Of a DNA stretch of 64,000 nt, positions 34,752 to 47,559 are shown piece by piece. This stretch comes from Ophiosphaerella korrae. Lineage: Eukaryota > Ascomycota > Dothideomycetes > Pleosporales > Phaeosphaeriaceae. The notes beneath the pieces were generated by a model that saw nothing but the letters and a program-made list of their open reading frames with translations, was not told the origin of the DNA and made no database searches. Positions within the stretch are counted from its first letter, which is position 1, and every line of letters starts with the position of its first letter. The translations under genes were made by a program, and so were the position numbers. The stretch spans positions 186,001 to 250,000 of the forward strand of contig JALNQF010000049.1 in assembly GCA_028456385.1 (NCBI GenBank), in the 5' to 3' direction.

Positions 34752-37700
34752 CTCGTTGTGAGCTTGGTCTTGTTGGCGGGGTCGGGAGCCTTAGTTTGCC
34801 TTATCATCGATCGCCCCCTGGCTTAGGAGAGACGCAGACAGTCATATTATACGATGAACATCCGTGCTCGTGTTGAATAAGGCTTTATGTCAACCGGATC
34901 GAAGTGAACAGATACTGTATATCAAAAGTCTCAATTTGATATGGAAGGTTTATTCTGACCTCGCAGTGAACGATCGTTGGTCCTCATAGATTTGACTTCG
35001 CCGCGGAGCTGATTTATCACACCAACTCTTTCTTTTGTAGGTAGTAAACCGGACCTTTCTATCAGCTCTCCCAGCAAACTCCCACAAGAATAACATGCAA
35101 AACCTCAAAGCATGAGTCTTGCTGCCATAATAGGAAAAGTACCTATATCAGTTTCGCATATAGTCACAGTCTTTTTTGAATCCATTTAATTGGCCCGATC
35201 CCCCACTCGGTGGCATATTTTCCAACCAATAAACAATTTTTTAAAGCAGAAATAGTGGAGGCACCGCAGCAAAGTGCAGATATGCCTCAGTCCAGTTTAA
35301 AAAAAAAAACGCATGTTACATGATGGCAACGAATAAAAACCACCTCCTCAACTTGACGACACCATGATTGATGAAACATCCGCGAACGACCGCTTACCCG
35401 GTCATTGGTTTGTTTTCCATTCGGCAAGTGAGTGAATAATTCAGTGTGCCGGCGTCGGAGGCGTAACAGAGTGGTCAGCACGGGGCAACACTTGCACGGG
35501 GGTTAATTGGGTCTGATATACCTCCCCAGCAAACGGGACAGGGAAAAAAAATAAACTAGCAGAAGCGAGCGGCGCCGGCCCCAGCGCACTGCAGCATCTG
35601 GCAGCATGGTACGGAGCAAGTTTTACTAGCCTGGTGCATGTCTGCGTGCGTGACCCCCCGAGGCGAGAAGTTATTGTCAATAGAGCTGTGGGGTGAAGTT
35701 TAAAGGTTGTTGAGTCAATAGCACCGGCCAAACGTCATTGGATGATACATGATTCATTCAAGATCTAGCATTCTCGACACGGTAGGCTCAGTCCGATCGA
35801 CGGTGCAGCGGAAGTCGGGTCAAAGCCAACATGTGAGCTCAGCTGCAGCACCGACCAGCTATTCTCGCACTATGTATACATGCTAGACATGTTCGGGCTA
35901 TTTACGCTTGGGTGTAGCCGTTGGAATGGCTGGATTAGTGTGCGTGGCATCGAGCTAGGCCGCTTATTCGCAGTCACTTGCCTGGATCGGGTCCCGTCTC
36001 CATATCGGAAGGAAGATATATCACAAGGACTCGGAGAAGCCTCCATATCAGCATGCAAGCCGCAACTCTAGCCGTACCCGCGTCTGCATGGGAACATGTG
36101 TCGACATCAAATCTGCATGCAGTAAATGCAAGAATCACCCCAGAGCGATCGCATCCTCCCGATCGGCCCAGTGTGGGACTGCGAAAATGCTCCTTTGCCA
36201 CCAATATTGTGACCAAGCATAGAGACCAACAAAGACGTTTCATGTTGTTCGCCATTTCCACAGGGCCGAGCCAGTATTCTGTTTTCCTAAGACGAAATGG
36301 GGACCAGTAGATATTGTCGATCATCGTCATCACTCTATTCGGTGTATCAACCTCGTCGGTTCAACTTTCCCTGGCAACAAATCGGCCATGCCAGCCCCCG
36401 GCGCAAGGCACACCAGTTCCGCAATCAATAGCGCAAACTAGCGTACCAAGAACGCCCTCATGCTTGCAAATATGTTGGGCCAACCTAGCTGACTATCAGT
36501 GTTACCCCCGTCTCTTACGCAAGGTCTCTGCCTCATACGGCCCGGAGAAAACACGCAGGCCTGTTCGCTCTTACCCAGCTATTTGTTCTCGGTTCCGCGC
36601 TGGGCGCTTGTAAGTGCGGGATGTGCCTTTGTTGGATATTAATGCAAGACAAGGTCTGGAGTCCAACGTGGAGAGGAAGAGAGGAAGGGAGGAAGGGAGG
36701 GGGAGAGCCGCGCATACCGCACAGCGGCCGCTAGTCCCGCCGTTGCAGCAAGCCGGCTGCATACCGTTGCCTCGCACTGGCCGAGGGGTCGTTGCCTTTC
36801 TCTGCCGGGCATGTCCTTGAGTTGTCACCACAGGGCATGCCCCCTTGTCCGCGTGACTTCGCGATATGTGCTGTTCTTCACATGTGGCTTTGGGGGGAGT
36901 GCTTCCTGCTTGCTTTTTGGGTATAGAGCAAGGATGGCCTGGTTAGAATTGCCCTCGTGTGTGTCTTCGGGTGAAATCTATCGCAGAACATAAGCCCACC
37001 CCGGATATTATAAACAAGATTGTTCTGCAAGCCGCAGGTGTGGGTAAGCACAAAATACGCGAGGCAGGCTTTGCGAATTTGAAAAGGATGCATGCTTGTT
37101 GGCGTGATTATGTGGATCATGATAAGATAAAAATATGTGTGTTTCTATGATCTGTTGTGGGTGGGGGACGTGCTGAGAGATGCACGAATAGAACTCGCAA
37201 GAGATGACGTTGGAAAAGAGAGAGAGAGAGAGACTCTAAGAGCGAGTGATAGGTAACGACGCCAAAGAAAAGGAGGAAAAAAAATAGACAGAAAGTAAAT
37301 TGAACAACGCTCGCAAGGGAAAAAAAATTCCATACCTTCTAGTAGACCTCTGTTTTTCGTAGCTGCCCACGCTCTCACCATATTCCAAATAGTGCAACGA
37401 CATGACGACCACAACACCGAAAAAAAAAACGGTAGCCGTCAAAGTCGAAGTCCAAAATCAAACTCTATCACCCTCTATCTCAAATCCCCAGACTCAAATC
37501 CCCACTTGCACAACGCGTCCCAGACGACAACGTGCACATGAAGCCCTCTTCTACTCCACCAAAATTTGCACGTCATTTACCCAGGGCCTCGACGGATATA
37601 CGCTCAATGCACCCTTTGATATCTGAGACCTGTCTCCAACGGTCATACCCACCACACGCGACAACGAGTTTCAGATGGCCGGAGGCCAAGCGGGGTGGCG

Positions 37701-39025
37701 CCGCGTCTCAGATGTTCATTTCGCGCATGGACAAGATCGCCTATTGAGCGCACGCGAACATGTTCCTCGAACCGTGAATTTGTTATATGTGCAATGAGGC
37801 TAATTTGATGTGGCAGTTTCTGAAGATGCGGAGTGCAGCTCGCGTAGCGCGATATGTCACGATTTAAGTTTTGGCAGGTGCGCAGGGTTTGGGAGGGATT
37901 GTTCGGCATAATAACTCCCAGAAACGAATAAACAAAATAGCGGCACAGCATGGAAAAGGCATTATTGCTAGACAGGTTAAGTTTTGATCGGTGTATTAAA
38001 AATTGTGTAGATCTAGAAAAAAGTGGGGGTGGGAAGAAGTGTGAATGAAGAGATTTTGTGCCTGGTAAAGTGCCCACCATTGCCAAGGCATATTCAAAGA
38101 TCAAACATAGGCGTAATGAAAAGATAAAGAAAATGACGTGATTTTTGCTGCAGCAAGGGGGGGAAAGGGGTTGTGAATAAGTGTGAATGGGAAAAATAGG
38201 TGTTGGAAAATGCATGAATCTTGGGCAACACAAAATAGATGGATAACACCTTGTGAATGACGTGTCAGCGAACGCGAAAAAAACGGAAAAAAAAAAGGCA
38301 CATAAAGAAAATACCGGTAAACCAACGAGCTCGAAATCCAGACTCTCTTTTGTCCCTTCCTCCCGTGAGCGCGCTAATGGGTATCTGTTTTCGCTCTCTT
38401 GCTCCTGACTCTTTGATAACTGCCAAACACGAAGTCCGCCGAAGAAATCCCGAATCGTAGATCGCCCGTTGCAGGTTTGTGAAGAGTCTTGCGTCGAGAA
38501 TCGTTTCTTCCCATTCAATGCTCCCGCCCTTCAATGCCGTCTCTTGCATTACCGCAACCGAAATCTCAAATTCAAACACCGCGAAATGATATATTCCAAA
38601 ACTTTATCCACATCGTTCCAACGCCATCTGCAATGCTGTATCAGGCCATGGATATTGGTTCGCGCCCGCTCTTCCCCCCTCCCTCCCCCCCGAAGGTAAA
38701 AATGGTTCGATAGTAAAATGTAATGTTTCCGTGTGCATATGCTTGTTTATGTTGCTTTAAGCGAGTGTGTACGGGCTGAGGAGGGTATACCATAAGCATT
38801 CGTTGTACTTCGTGAGGTTGAAGAAGAAGAAGAAGAAGACGCAGATGATTAAATGCATGTAATCCCAAAGAAGTGTCTGTGTAGTTCTCAAATCAATGTC
38901 GGCTCGACGGTTGTGACCAGCACAACCCCACAATATCCATCTCGTACTCTTAGCTCCCACATCTCTCACCATGCGCGCAGGGTCTCGAATTGGCCAGCAA
39001 GACCCTCGCATCGTCGGTCGGCCAG
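34752..39025. other. 4.3-kb intergenic region
   Basis: No gene is supported. Content includes purine-rich low complexity (GGAAGG/AGAGAG near 36670-36710 and 37215-37235), a GAA repeat at about 38819-38840 and several short A runs. The right end is the 3' flank of the first Myb-like gene. Confidence 0.45.
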
Positions 39026-40198
39026 TCACTGGTAACTTGTGCCTGGGTCGCTGGGCCCGGCACCGATTTGCGATGATGTGTAACCGCTTTGGTGCTGTGA
39101 TTGTTGCTCCTCCTCTTCAACAGCCTCGATTGCCTCAATTTCCTGGGCCTTGTCTCTGCATGCGGTCGGCGAAAAGCCGCTACCGACTTTGGAGGAAATT
39201 ATGCGCCAACGATCGTTCTCGTACTCATGCATGGCGTTGCGAAGCTTTACGACCTGTTGTACCATTTGGGTTAGCGGATCCGAGGTTGTGACAGGCAATG
39301 CACGACATTGTGCGTTTCAAAAAGTCGTTACGACCGGTGAACTTACCATCTCGTCTGTCCAGACCGTCGTTTTTGCCTTCAGCTTCGTGCAGTAGCGAAC
39401 CTGCAAAGTCCCAGAGCTGCGCCCCGGGAAGAAGTCGGCGATTTGCTTCCAGGTTAGGTTCTTCTTCTCCTTCAGGTCGACTAGGAGTTGATCGTCTTCG
39501 GGGGTAAACTTGAGCTTGGGGCCCCGCGGTCGTGCAGCTGGTGGAGGCATTCCATCTTGTCCGACGACACTGGGAGGGCCATGAGGCTGGGTTGGTGAGG
39601 GAGGGCTACCTTCCATCGGTTGATGCCGCTTATTGCGGTGTTGATTGGGTAGGTGGTGGTGGTGGGTAGGTGGGAGAGCGGAAGGTGGGGCTTGTTGTGG
39701 TTGATACTGCTGGAGAGAGTAACTTTGGCCAGGATGTCCGAGAGAGACGTTCCCTGTAGGTTGCGCGTATGGGTTGAGGTGCTGCTCTAATGTAGGGAGC
39801 TCTTGTTGCAAGTGATCCTCTTGGTGACTGCGCTTTCGCGATCCAGATTGGTGCGCGGCTGGGTAGCCCACGTCGTAGGAAGAAGAAGATGGATGCGACA
39901 TTGTGTGTTGTTGACGCAACAGGTTGGTTTGATGTACTGATGAGCGTGTCTCGATATCTGTGTATGCGGGATGATGGGCAGCGCCAACATGTTGGAGTGT
40001 TTGGGAAGAGTGTGACGGGTGTGGCTGCAGGAAGGGGTGGTGGTAACCCGGAGGCAGTCCGCCATGGGGATGGAGTACATTTTGATGTTCCACGTTTGAC
40101 GTCGGAACATGATGTTCTTCCCCGGCATCGCCTGGTACGCTGTAGTCGAGGAAAGCGCCTCGATAGGGACTCGCCAGTGTTGCGAATAAGCATGGAGA
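39026..40198 (-). CDS. Myb/SANT-like DNA-binding protein (first of three)
   Basis: Exons 39347-40198 (5' limit uncertain) and 39026-39253 around a 93-bp intron give about 360 aa. Most of the protein is His/Pro/Gln/Ser-rich and disordered. Near the C-terminus lie two Myb-like helix sets. The first is FTPEDDQLLVDLKEKKNLTW with KQIADFFPGRSSGTLQVRY. The second is TTVWTDEMVVKLRNAMHEYE with RWRIISSKVGSGFSPTAC. Conserved Trp spacing supports a tandem SANT/Myb DNA-binding module. The reading frame is open to 40198 with no ATG upstream of MSHPSSSS (39903), so either an unresolved upstream exon supplies the start or translation begins at 39903. Probably nuclear. Targets unknown. Confidence 0.7.
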
Positions 40199-43175
40199 CT
40201 ACCAGAGCTAGCTTGCTCTGGCAGGCCGCCGCAGTGAGACCTGAGCCAGAAAAAGAGTGCCTAGTTTGAGTTGGTGTGTCGAACGAAGGTGTATGTATCG
40301 CACGTGTTTGGGATTTAGAATTATTGTTAAATTGACAAATGGTGGAGCAGGAAGAGCCTGGGGGAACACGACATCGGCCGAATTCTTATTGCGTATGATA
40401 AGCGTTGGGATGTGGGAGTATAGCCTTGTAAAAAACTAAACCAAAAGGTACGTTCGGCTGGGAGCGCTGGATGGGATATAAGATGTTGACGCCTGATGAA
40501 CGAAGGCATTAAAAATTTAGGGCAGTATGTCCCTTCGAAAAGCCCGGGACCTGTGCGATTGCCACACGGACACAGCGTCCAAGCATGGTAAGCTATGGCT
40601 CATCCCCACGAGACGGTCTCTGTTCCTGAAGGGCACGGAACGAGCTTAGTAGCGAAGGCTCGGGAACGAATTCTACGTCAAGCATAATGCGGTGATCAAT
40701 GACAAGGAGGGGTCCCCGGCACAAGATCTGGATGAGTACCCAGGTCATTTACGCAAGTGCAATGCTATGGGCTCGTGTTGTGAGTGGCTGCTGATACTAA
40801 ATGAAATGGGCATGAGGTACTTTGACCGGCCTCAAAAAGGCCACTGGGCGGCGGGGCCCCTGTCATGGTCCACCTATTTCTAGAATGCCACCAGAAAGAT
40901 CTCCAACACCGTTGCAGCTTTGCAGGAGGCATCCCGGCGAAGCGTGGTGGCCAGGAGATGTGCATTGCATGAGAAAGACGCTGAACAGGCTAGGACAGGT
41001 GCGGCCACACGGGATGGGCAATTGCCCGAAGCGGGAGCGCCACCAGCTCAAGCAGCATGCCAGATTGATGAGCAGACGAGGAGCCCAGGATGGCGGATAG
41101 ACTTGCTTGGTTCCTGCTGGCAGATGCGTGAGGTGAGGATGCGTGATGCCATGAGCGCACAGCACAAACCCATGTTATGGCATACCGGGGGCATGTGCCT
41201 CAGCATTCAAGTATTATGCCTGGAAGAGCACTACCCGTTGATGGTCTTGATGGAGCATGATGGTGAGGCCTTCTGGCGCGGTACTCGGATCAAGACAGCG
41301 TAAATGCCGGCATAGGAAGCTGTCTTGCCGTAGCATACCGCCCACACCTTGCAAGCAGAGGGTCCGGGCACAGGCGGGCCTCAATCATGGTTCTCTAACG
41401 CCGTAACGCATAGGCATGACGGCCTCAGATTGGCTCATGCATGGGTGTTTCAAGGTATACATGACAACCCATGCTATACGCGGTTCGTCATCCCCATGAA
41501 GGAGGATCTCCCAGCCACAGGAATCTTCCGAGTCCAGTGGGGATGACGCAGCAGCGAGCACCACAGCAGAGCCTACAGGCATATGGGCGCTGCGTGCAAA
41601 GCCTGCAGACAGGCACAGTGGCAAATTGACGGGTATATCTGAGACAGTGGCGGATGAGTGTAGGCGAACGAGGCGAAGTAGAGGAGAAGCAAGCGAGCGG
41701 CGAACCAACGTGGCGTCGCCGTGAGCAACTTGACGTCTACGCTAACATCGGGACCAACCTTCGGCACGATAGCGACGGCTTGGCGGCGGACCCGTGATCT
41801 GCCCACCCCCAAACCTCGCATTTCATCTCATCTCAACACTCATCTCAGCGCTCATCTCTCGACTGCAGATGTGGGTCAAGGGCGAGTGGCTACACTGCTG
41901 CCGGGCCGTTATGGCGAGCGGCCGTGGCCTTGTCACGATGCGGCCGGCACATACCCCCGTGCACGTGACTGGCACAGGATAGCGTACAGCTGGCCACCAG
42001 GGGCTCCCTGCGAACGTCGCACTCGCTTCGGCCCAGTGGCCCCCTAGACAGCAAGGTGAACGTTGCCAGGCCTCTTCGTTAGCGACGGACACCACTGCCA
42101 GTTTGCTGTCCTCACATGTTAGGAGTACCTGACCTACTCGACCAGAGTTCAGAATATTAGCCTGAATGAGCGTGGGTGCATTAGCAACATGCATTCAGAA
42201 AATTTGGCCGGTCAAGAACTGCAGTCACTTCTCCAAACCTTCTCACAGCCCTGCTTGGCCGCCCGATTTGCGTACACGTGTGAATTGGTTACCCCTGGGC
42301 AGTCAGGTGCTTGTGTTCAGTACAGCGTGTGCAAGGGAACCATCATGGCAGCACGCAAGGCTTGATGCAGAGTCAGCCAGGACCCTTTGGGCATCGTACA
42401 TCTTCACTGTACCTGCTTACAAGTCGCGTTTAGCGACAGCACGTCAGTTTTCAGCCCAGGCCCGTCCCATGTAGCAACTGTGCCCATAGAGCTGGTTCGG
42501 CAGAGCTGCCGGATAGTTCGCCTGGACAGTCAATACGGTCACACGAGGAAATCTCGACTAAGATGCGCTAACAATCGCTGATCGCACGAGCAATGGTGCC
42601 GATCTACTCTCCAACGTGCCGCACTCTACTAGTCCACCATCCTGCTACACTCACTAACGGCAGGCCGCCTGCAGGTGCCACGAGTAGGTGCCGCTCGCCG
42701 AAGTTGGTTCTGGTGAGGGCGGGAACATGCAGTAGACGAATGTTTAGAGGGTAGCAAGTCGATCAAACAGTCAGTTGGCGCGCAGCAGCCCGAAACAAAA
42801 GTGTGAATCCGCGACAGGGCTAGGTAGGCTGGCCAATAACGCCATCCGTCTTCATCTCATATTACGTCCACGATAGGACTGGCGCTTTCGCCTGTTACCA
42901 TATTACCGGAGAAGGAAATCGAAACATATAAGTCATCCTGTTGAAACACCAAGGAACCCTGCCAGCGTGACCGATAGCCCAAGCTTTTTTCGATCGAATA
43001 AAGTCTCGCATATAGCTGCGTACTACCCTGCCGAGAATCTGACCAAGAACTCCAAGAGGGACGAACGGATGCCGGCATAGCTCTACAATGCTCCATGGAC
43101 AAAAAGAAAGCTGGTATCATGAAGCGGGTCCACCGCACTAAAACTGGAAAGATGCAGGTCGTGGTCAAAGATCTC
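40199..43175. other. 3-kb intergenic region
   Basis: May include an upstream exon or 5' UTR of the first Myb-like gene (to about 40450). Elsewhere no frame has recognisable content despite balanced GC. It separates two tandem minus-strand Myb-like genes. Confidence 0.45.
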
Positions 43176-44166
43176 TCAGTACTTCCCACCGAAATGCTCC
43201 TTCGCATACTGCTCGCAGGCCTGGTGCTCGTCAGCTCGGCCTCCACATCCACAAGGTGCAACGAAGCCTTGTCTGGAGACGTACTTTTGCAGGCTTGCCA
43301 ACCTTCTGGCCGATGACCTTCCACTTGTTGGCGTCGTACTCTTTGATGGCGGCAAGCAGCGCGGCGCTCTTCTTCTCCATTAGCACGCGTGAATACTGAG
43401 CAGACAACAGATACTCACTTCGTCCTCGGCAAACTCTGCGTAATGCATGTCCTATTTGGGTCGTCGTTAGTCATTGTCCATGTGGTGGCACAAGTTTTTT
43501 TTGAGTTCACTCCCACCTTATACCAATGTTTCTTGACACTTCCCTCAGTCCTTTGCGGAAAGGTCTACGATTGCGCGATGAGTTAGCGATTTGAAAGCTG
43601 GACGGTTTCGTCTGCAAGTACAACCTACTTTTGCAATCTCGCTCCAGCTGTTTCCGGCATCTCTCATCTGCTTCAGCCTCAGTTCCTCGGCCGGGGTCCA
43701 TGGGGTGTTGGTGCGGCTTTTTTTGAGCTTAGGCTCCTGTGGTGCAGCATCGGCATCAGGAGGCTGCTGGGGCACCGCGCTGCTTGGTTGCGGCTCGGGG
43801 CCCCCGGTGGAGGGAGCCATGTTTTCTGGTGGCTGATGCTGGGTCACGGATTTGCGCTTCCGACTCGTAGTAGGCGTCAGCGAGGGTGGTGGTGCAATGG
43901 ACTGCGCGTCTTGGCCTGCCGTGGTGACAGACGCAGCTGGCTGCAAACTTGGCAGCTCAGCAGTCGCTGGGTGGGCAAAGGGTGGATGCGAGTTATGTTG
44001 GAGAGCAGAAGCGATGGGAGAAGGCTTAAGGCTGCGTTTGGCAGAGGGTGAAGAGCTGCGGTGCAAAAGGGACAAAGTCAGCGGGTAGGGCTCGGCAGGC
44101 GCGAGTGGTCGCGACGGGCAGGCTCGGTGAAGGACAAACAAACACGTCTGGAGGCACTCACGACAT
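43176..44166 (-). CDS. Myb/SANT-like DNA-binding protein, six exons (second of three)
   Basis: Exons 44162-44166, 43629-44055, 43517-43564, 43419-43451, 43285-43368 and 43176-43220 give about 213 aa. The first coding exon is just ATGTC; the 106-bp intron that follows has a consensus donor and acceptor and yields MSSSPSAKRSLK. Residues 1-110 are Ser/Pro-rich with a basic patch (TSRKRKS). The first Myb repeat is NTPWTPAEELRLKQMRDAG, then SWSEIAK, then TFPQRTEGSVKKHWYKDMHY. The second is SAALLAAIKEYDANKWKVIG followed by QKVGKPAKACEQYAKEHF. Every junction keeps the conserved repeat intact. The acceptor of intron 4 is ambiguous (GAGAAGAAG). Probably a nuclear DNA-binding protein. Targets unknown. 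Confidence 0.82.
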
Positions 44167-46570
44167 GGCGGTTTTGATGTGAGCCGGGCGGGCAGCGACA
44201 CGAAGCAGCTTCACGGGTGAGACGAGATGCAGCGATACAGCGCAGTGTCATGCTCGTATATTGCAGGCTTCAGGATCGCACTCAAGAGGTACGACGGCCA
44301 GGGGAAAGGCGGTAAATCATCATGATATTCAAGTACAGTGGGCAGGCAGATCGCCGAGCGGAGCCAGCGCGGATCAAGTACAAGGGATACAAGGAGGGTC
44401 AGGTTCGCAGGCGGGCGAGCGAATGGGAGCATGGCAGCGGGCAGAGGGTGGACGAGGGCGAAGTAGCGGTACATGGCGAAGGGAGGGGCTTGGGTGCGGT
44501 TCGAGGTACCTGGTACCTGTGCAGGAGATGATGCAGACGCAGACGAGAAGCGGGGTAATAGGCTAGACTGGGTGGCTTCCAGGCTGTGGAGAGACGAGAC
44601 GTTCAATGGAGGTCCAGTGCGCGTGACAGCCTTTGCTGCATGACTTGCTCCTGTACACGCATGAGAGCTGAAGACGATATGCAGCTCTGGGGGGCTGGGG
44701 GCCAATGTCATGGCTACTGCACAGTAGGTACCAGCGTCCCAAATCCGGCCACATGCTAATTGCAGAAGAATGCCGTCATGGCGAAGGCAGTGGGCGCAGC
44801 GCGTGCCGAGCCGACGTCATGGACCGGAGGGGCGTGGACTATGGGGAGTAGTAGATAGCTGGCTTCGTCGGCCGCAGTTGATCGGTTGTTGTGTCGGTGG
44901 TTGTGCCTCCACTGTGCACTGACCGGGCGCTCTTCCTGACCGATCGCCGCCATGACCACCTCCCTCCTCCCAACGGTACCTCTGCCATCATCTACACATC
45001 CTATCGCATCCATCGCGGCGCCTGTGTGACCTCCGCACAACTGACCACGTCAACCACACTCGTCAATCTAATCATCTCACGACATTTGACCGTCGCCACC
45101 AATAGCCTCCTGTGCGCGTAGATTGTCCAGCCTTTTAGCCCCCTCTTGAGCTTGCTGGCAGCTCCCATCCTTGCTTCTTCCCCGCCATGGCTGCAGACAC
45201 GGCCGGCGGCTGACAAGACAACCGCACACGCTGCACCCAAAAGTCTAATCCTCCACTATCTATCGAACCGCTGCGCGCGCGCGGGGAAGGCGCCTGGCCG
45301 CCATTCTTTCATTGCCTCCGTCATGGGGCACCACTCCTTTTCAACACTTGCAGCCAGCCGCCAAGCCGCGCTCGGCCCCGGTTTCTGGGGCTGTTGCAGC
45401 GCCAGTATCAGAATAAGCCTCATGCGTTTGAGGGAACCGCCATGCCACAGACCGCCACAAGGCCCACCGACCTCCATGAACTGCCAAGATCTCGGCCTGA
45501 GAATCGCCTTATCACCTTGATGCTGAGAAGGCGGATCGTGACCTTTCCGAAGGCACTTTGTTTCGCCCGTCTCACAGCGTCAACGATGACCTGGCCATCC
45601 GCACACGGTCTTGCGCGTCCTGCCACCACGTACCCACCGCCCATTCCCAATTGCCCCTTCTGCTGCGACTCCTGCCGCGAACTATTCATCTTTCCCTCCT
45701 TTCTTGCGTACCAGATCTGGGGCTGCGATGCATCTGTAGCCTGCACCAGCCTCTGGAACAGGAAGTAAACCGATGCACTGGGCCATCTGCAGCCTGTCAC
45801 CGCGCGTTTCTAGTTAGCGCCCGCTGTTGCTGAGCTTTGGGCCAAGCTTGTTTCCAGGCTTTCCAAACGCTATCAAACCTTTCGCTTCGTCAAGTCTGAG
45901 GCACGTTCCGTTCTGTGACGCCCCCCGGGTTTGAAACTAGCTCCTGCATACCCAAAAAAGCGGCAAAACTCATGCATCGAGCTCCAGATCCCAAAGATGC
46001 ACGGAAACCGCATCGCATTCAAACTAATCACCCATCCACTTCCGGCTTAACATGTCTCGTGTCAGGGTTCTTCTAAACATTTTGGCGTCCAGCGCCGCCG
46101 TTAACCATGGCACCCATCAAAATCGGAGCCGCAAAATGGAAGGTTTGAAAACGTTGCCAACATCACATCCTGCCACTCCAATCATCCATGCCCTCCCTGT
46201 GCGGCCTACCGATTCATCCGTTTCTAGTCAGTGTCAAAACCCTATAACTTGCCGGATGCCCCAAGTTTCGAGGCTTCAACCGCACTTGTTCAATCGGCAC
46301 CAGTCCTTTGTTTTCCGTTAGCAGCCTTGTAATACACTCTTTTACTTCCCACTGGTTGGGCTGCCTTACATTCACTTAATTGACATTGCTGAGCAATTTA
46401 TTTGTGTATACCAACACTCGTCGTTAATACTTTCTTTCAAGAGCCAGACTCAGAGATAATCGACGAACATATCCCTAGCGGACACGATTTGACGATACCT
46501 TACGCCAAGCTTACTACCCTCCCAACTACTATTACAACTGCACAACTTTCGGAACATAACAACCATCAAG
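44167..46570. other. 2.4-kb divergent intergenic region
   Basis: Lies between the divergent second and third Myb-like genes. No gene is supported. It probably contains both promoters and long 5' leaders. Confidence 0.5.
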
Positions 46571-47559
46571 ATGCTTCACCATCAGCCCCAGATCCTCTCC
46601 CCCCTGCCAGAGATGAACTCGCAGTCCCCAGACCCATCCAGCCTTCGTGCTCGCAAGATGTCCGCTGGTGGCAACAGGTCTTGGTCCGAAGAAGAGGTAA
46701 GACGAGTCGTCCATTCCGTCAAATAACAACACTAACATGTCACTAGGAGAACTACCTTCTCCAGACTCGTATGCAAAAGATGCCCTACAAGCACATTGCT
46801 GCCCACCTTAAGAAGACTGAATTGGCTTGCCGCCTGCACTTTCACCAACTTTCGCACGGTAGCCATCGCCGTAAGCGTACCTCTTCCGTATCTTCATCGA
46901 CCTCTTGCAGCTCCGCCGGCCAGTCCCCGGCTTATGCCATGGCAGTTGACCACGATGCCTATTCGCAATCATCTCGTCACAGCTCGCCTATGAGCTACAC
47001 TGGCAGCCCCCACATCAGGGCTGCTTCGGTTACCGCCTCCCCCGGACGCGCTCAGCACAAGATTCTCCTGCCCAAGCCACGCACCCTGACTCCTCAGGGA
47101 TCTCCCGAGCCATTCAATGGCCTCCGCATCAACACCGAGGTAGCCCACCAGCCCAAGGTTGTCGACACTGACCGCCTTCACTCCATCTACGAGGCCCGCC
47201 GCAACCAGTTCTGGGCTACCATTGCCGCCGACTACGGTGCTGATGTCTCACCTGCTCGGCTTGAGGAGATCTGGCGCAATGGCTCCAACGCCATCCGCCC
47301 TCCTACTCCCGATGCCTCTCCAGACGGCAGCATCATGCACAACCCGGCGCTTAAGCATGCTCACTACACATATGCATCGCCCGCTCACAGCGAGCCCAAG
47401 CACTACAGCCCCATGAACCCCGTGTCGGCCTCGGAACGCCTTCCCTATATGCTGCCAATGCCCGTGCCTTCCACCAACCGCCAAAGGTCTGGTACATGGA
47501 GCTCTGCGCCTCGCGACAATATGCCCATTGCCAGTCTCCTCAACGATGACCGAAACTAG
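46571..47559 (+). CDS. Myb/SANT-like DNA-binding protein (third of three)
   Basis: Exons 46571-46696 and 46747-47559 with a 50-bp intron give about 312 aa. The Myb-like helix set is built across the junction: RSWSEEE joined to ENYLLQTRMQ, then MPYKHIAAHLKKTELACRLH, then FHQLSHGSHRRKR with a basic tail likely acting as a nuclear localisation signal. The remaining 220 residues are Ser/Pro-rich with a second helical segment (LHSIYEARRNQFWATIAADY; SPARLEEIWRNG) that may be another degenerate SANT repeat. The C-terminus APRDNMPIASLLNDDRN is compact and charged. Codon usage is strongly C-biased, suggesting good expression. Divergent from the second Myb-like gene. Confidence 0.8.

Noticed and set aside
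43396..43418. 23-bp intron in the second Myb-like gene
   Set aside because: Too short; the 50-bp version ending GAAG gives the expected EDESAALL junction.
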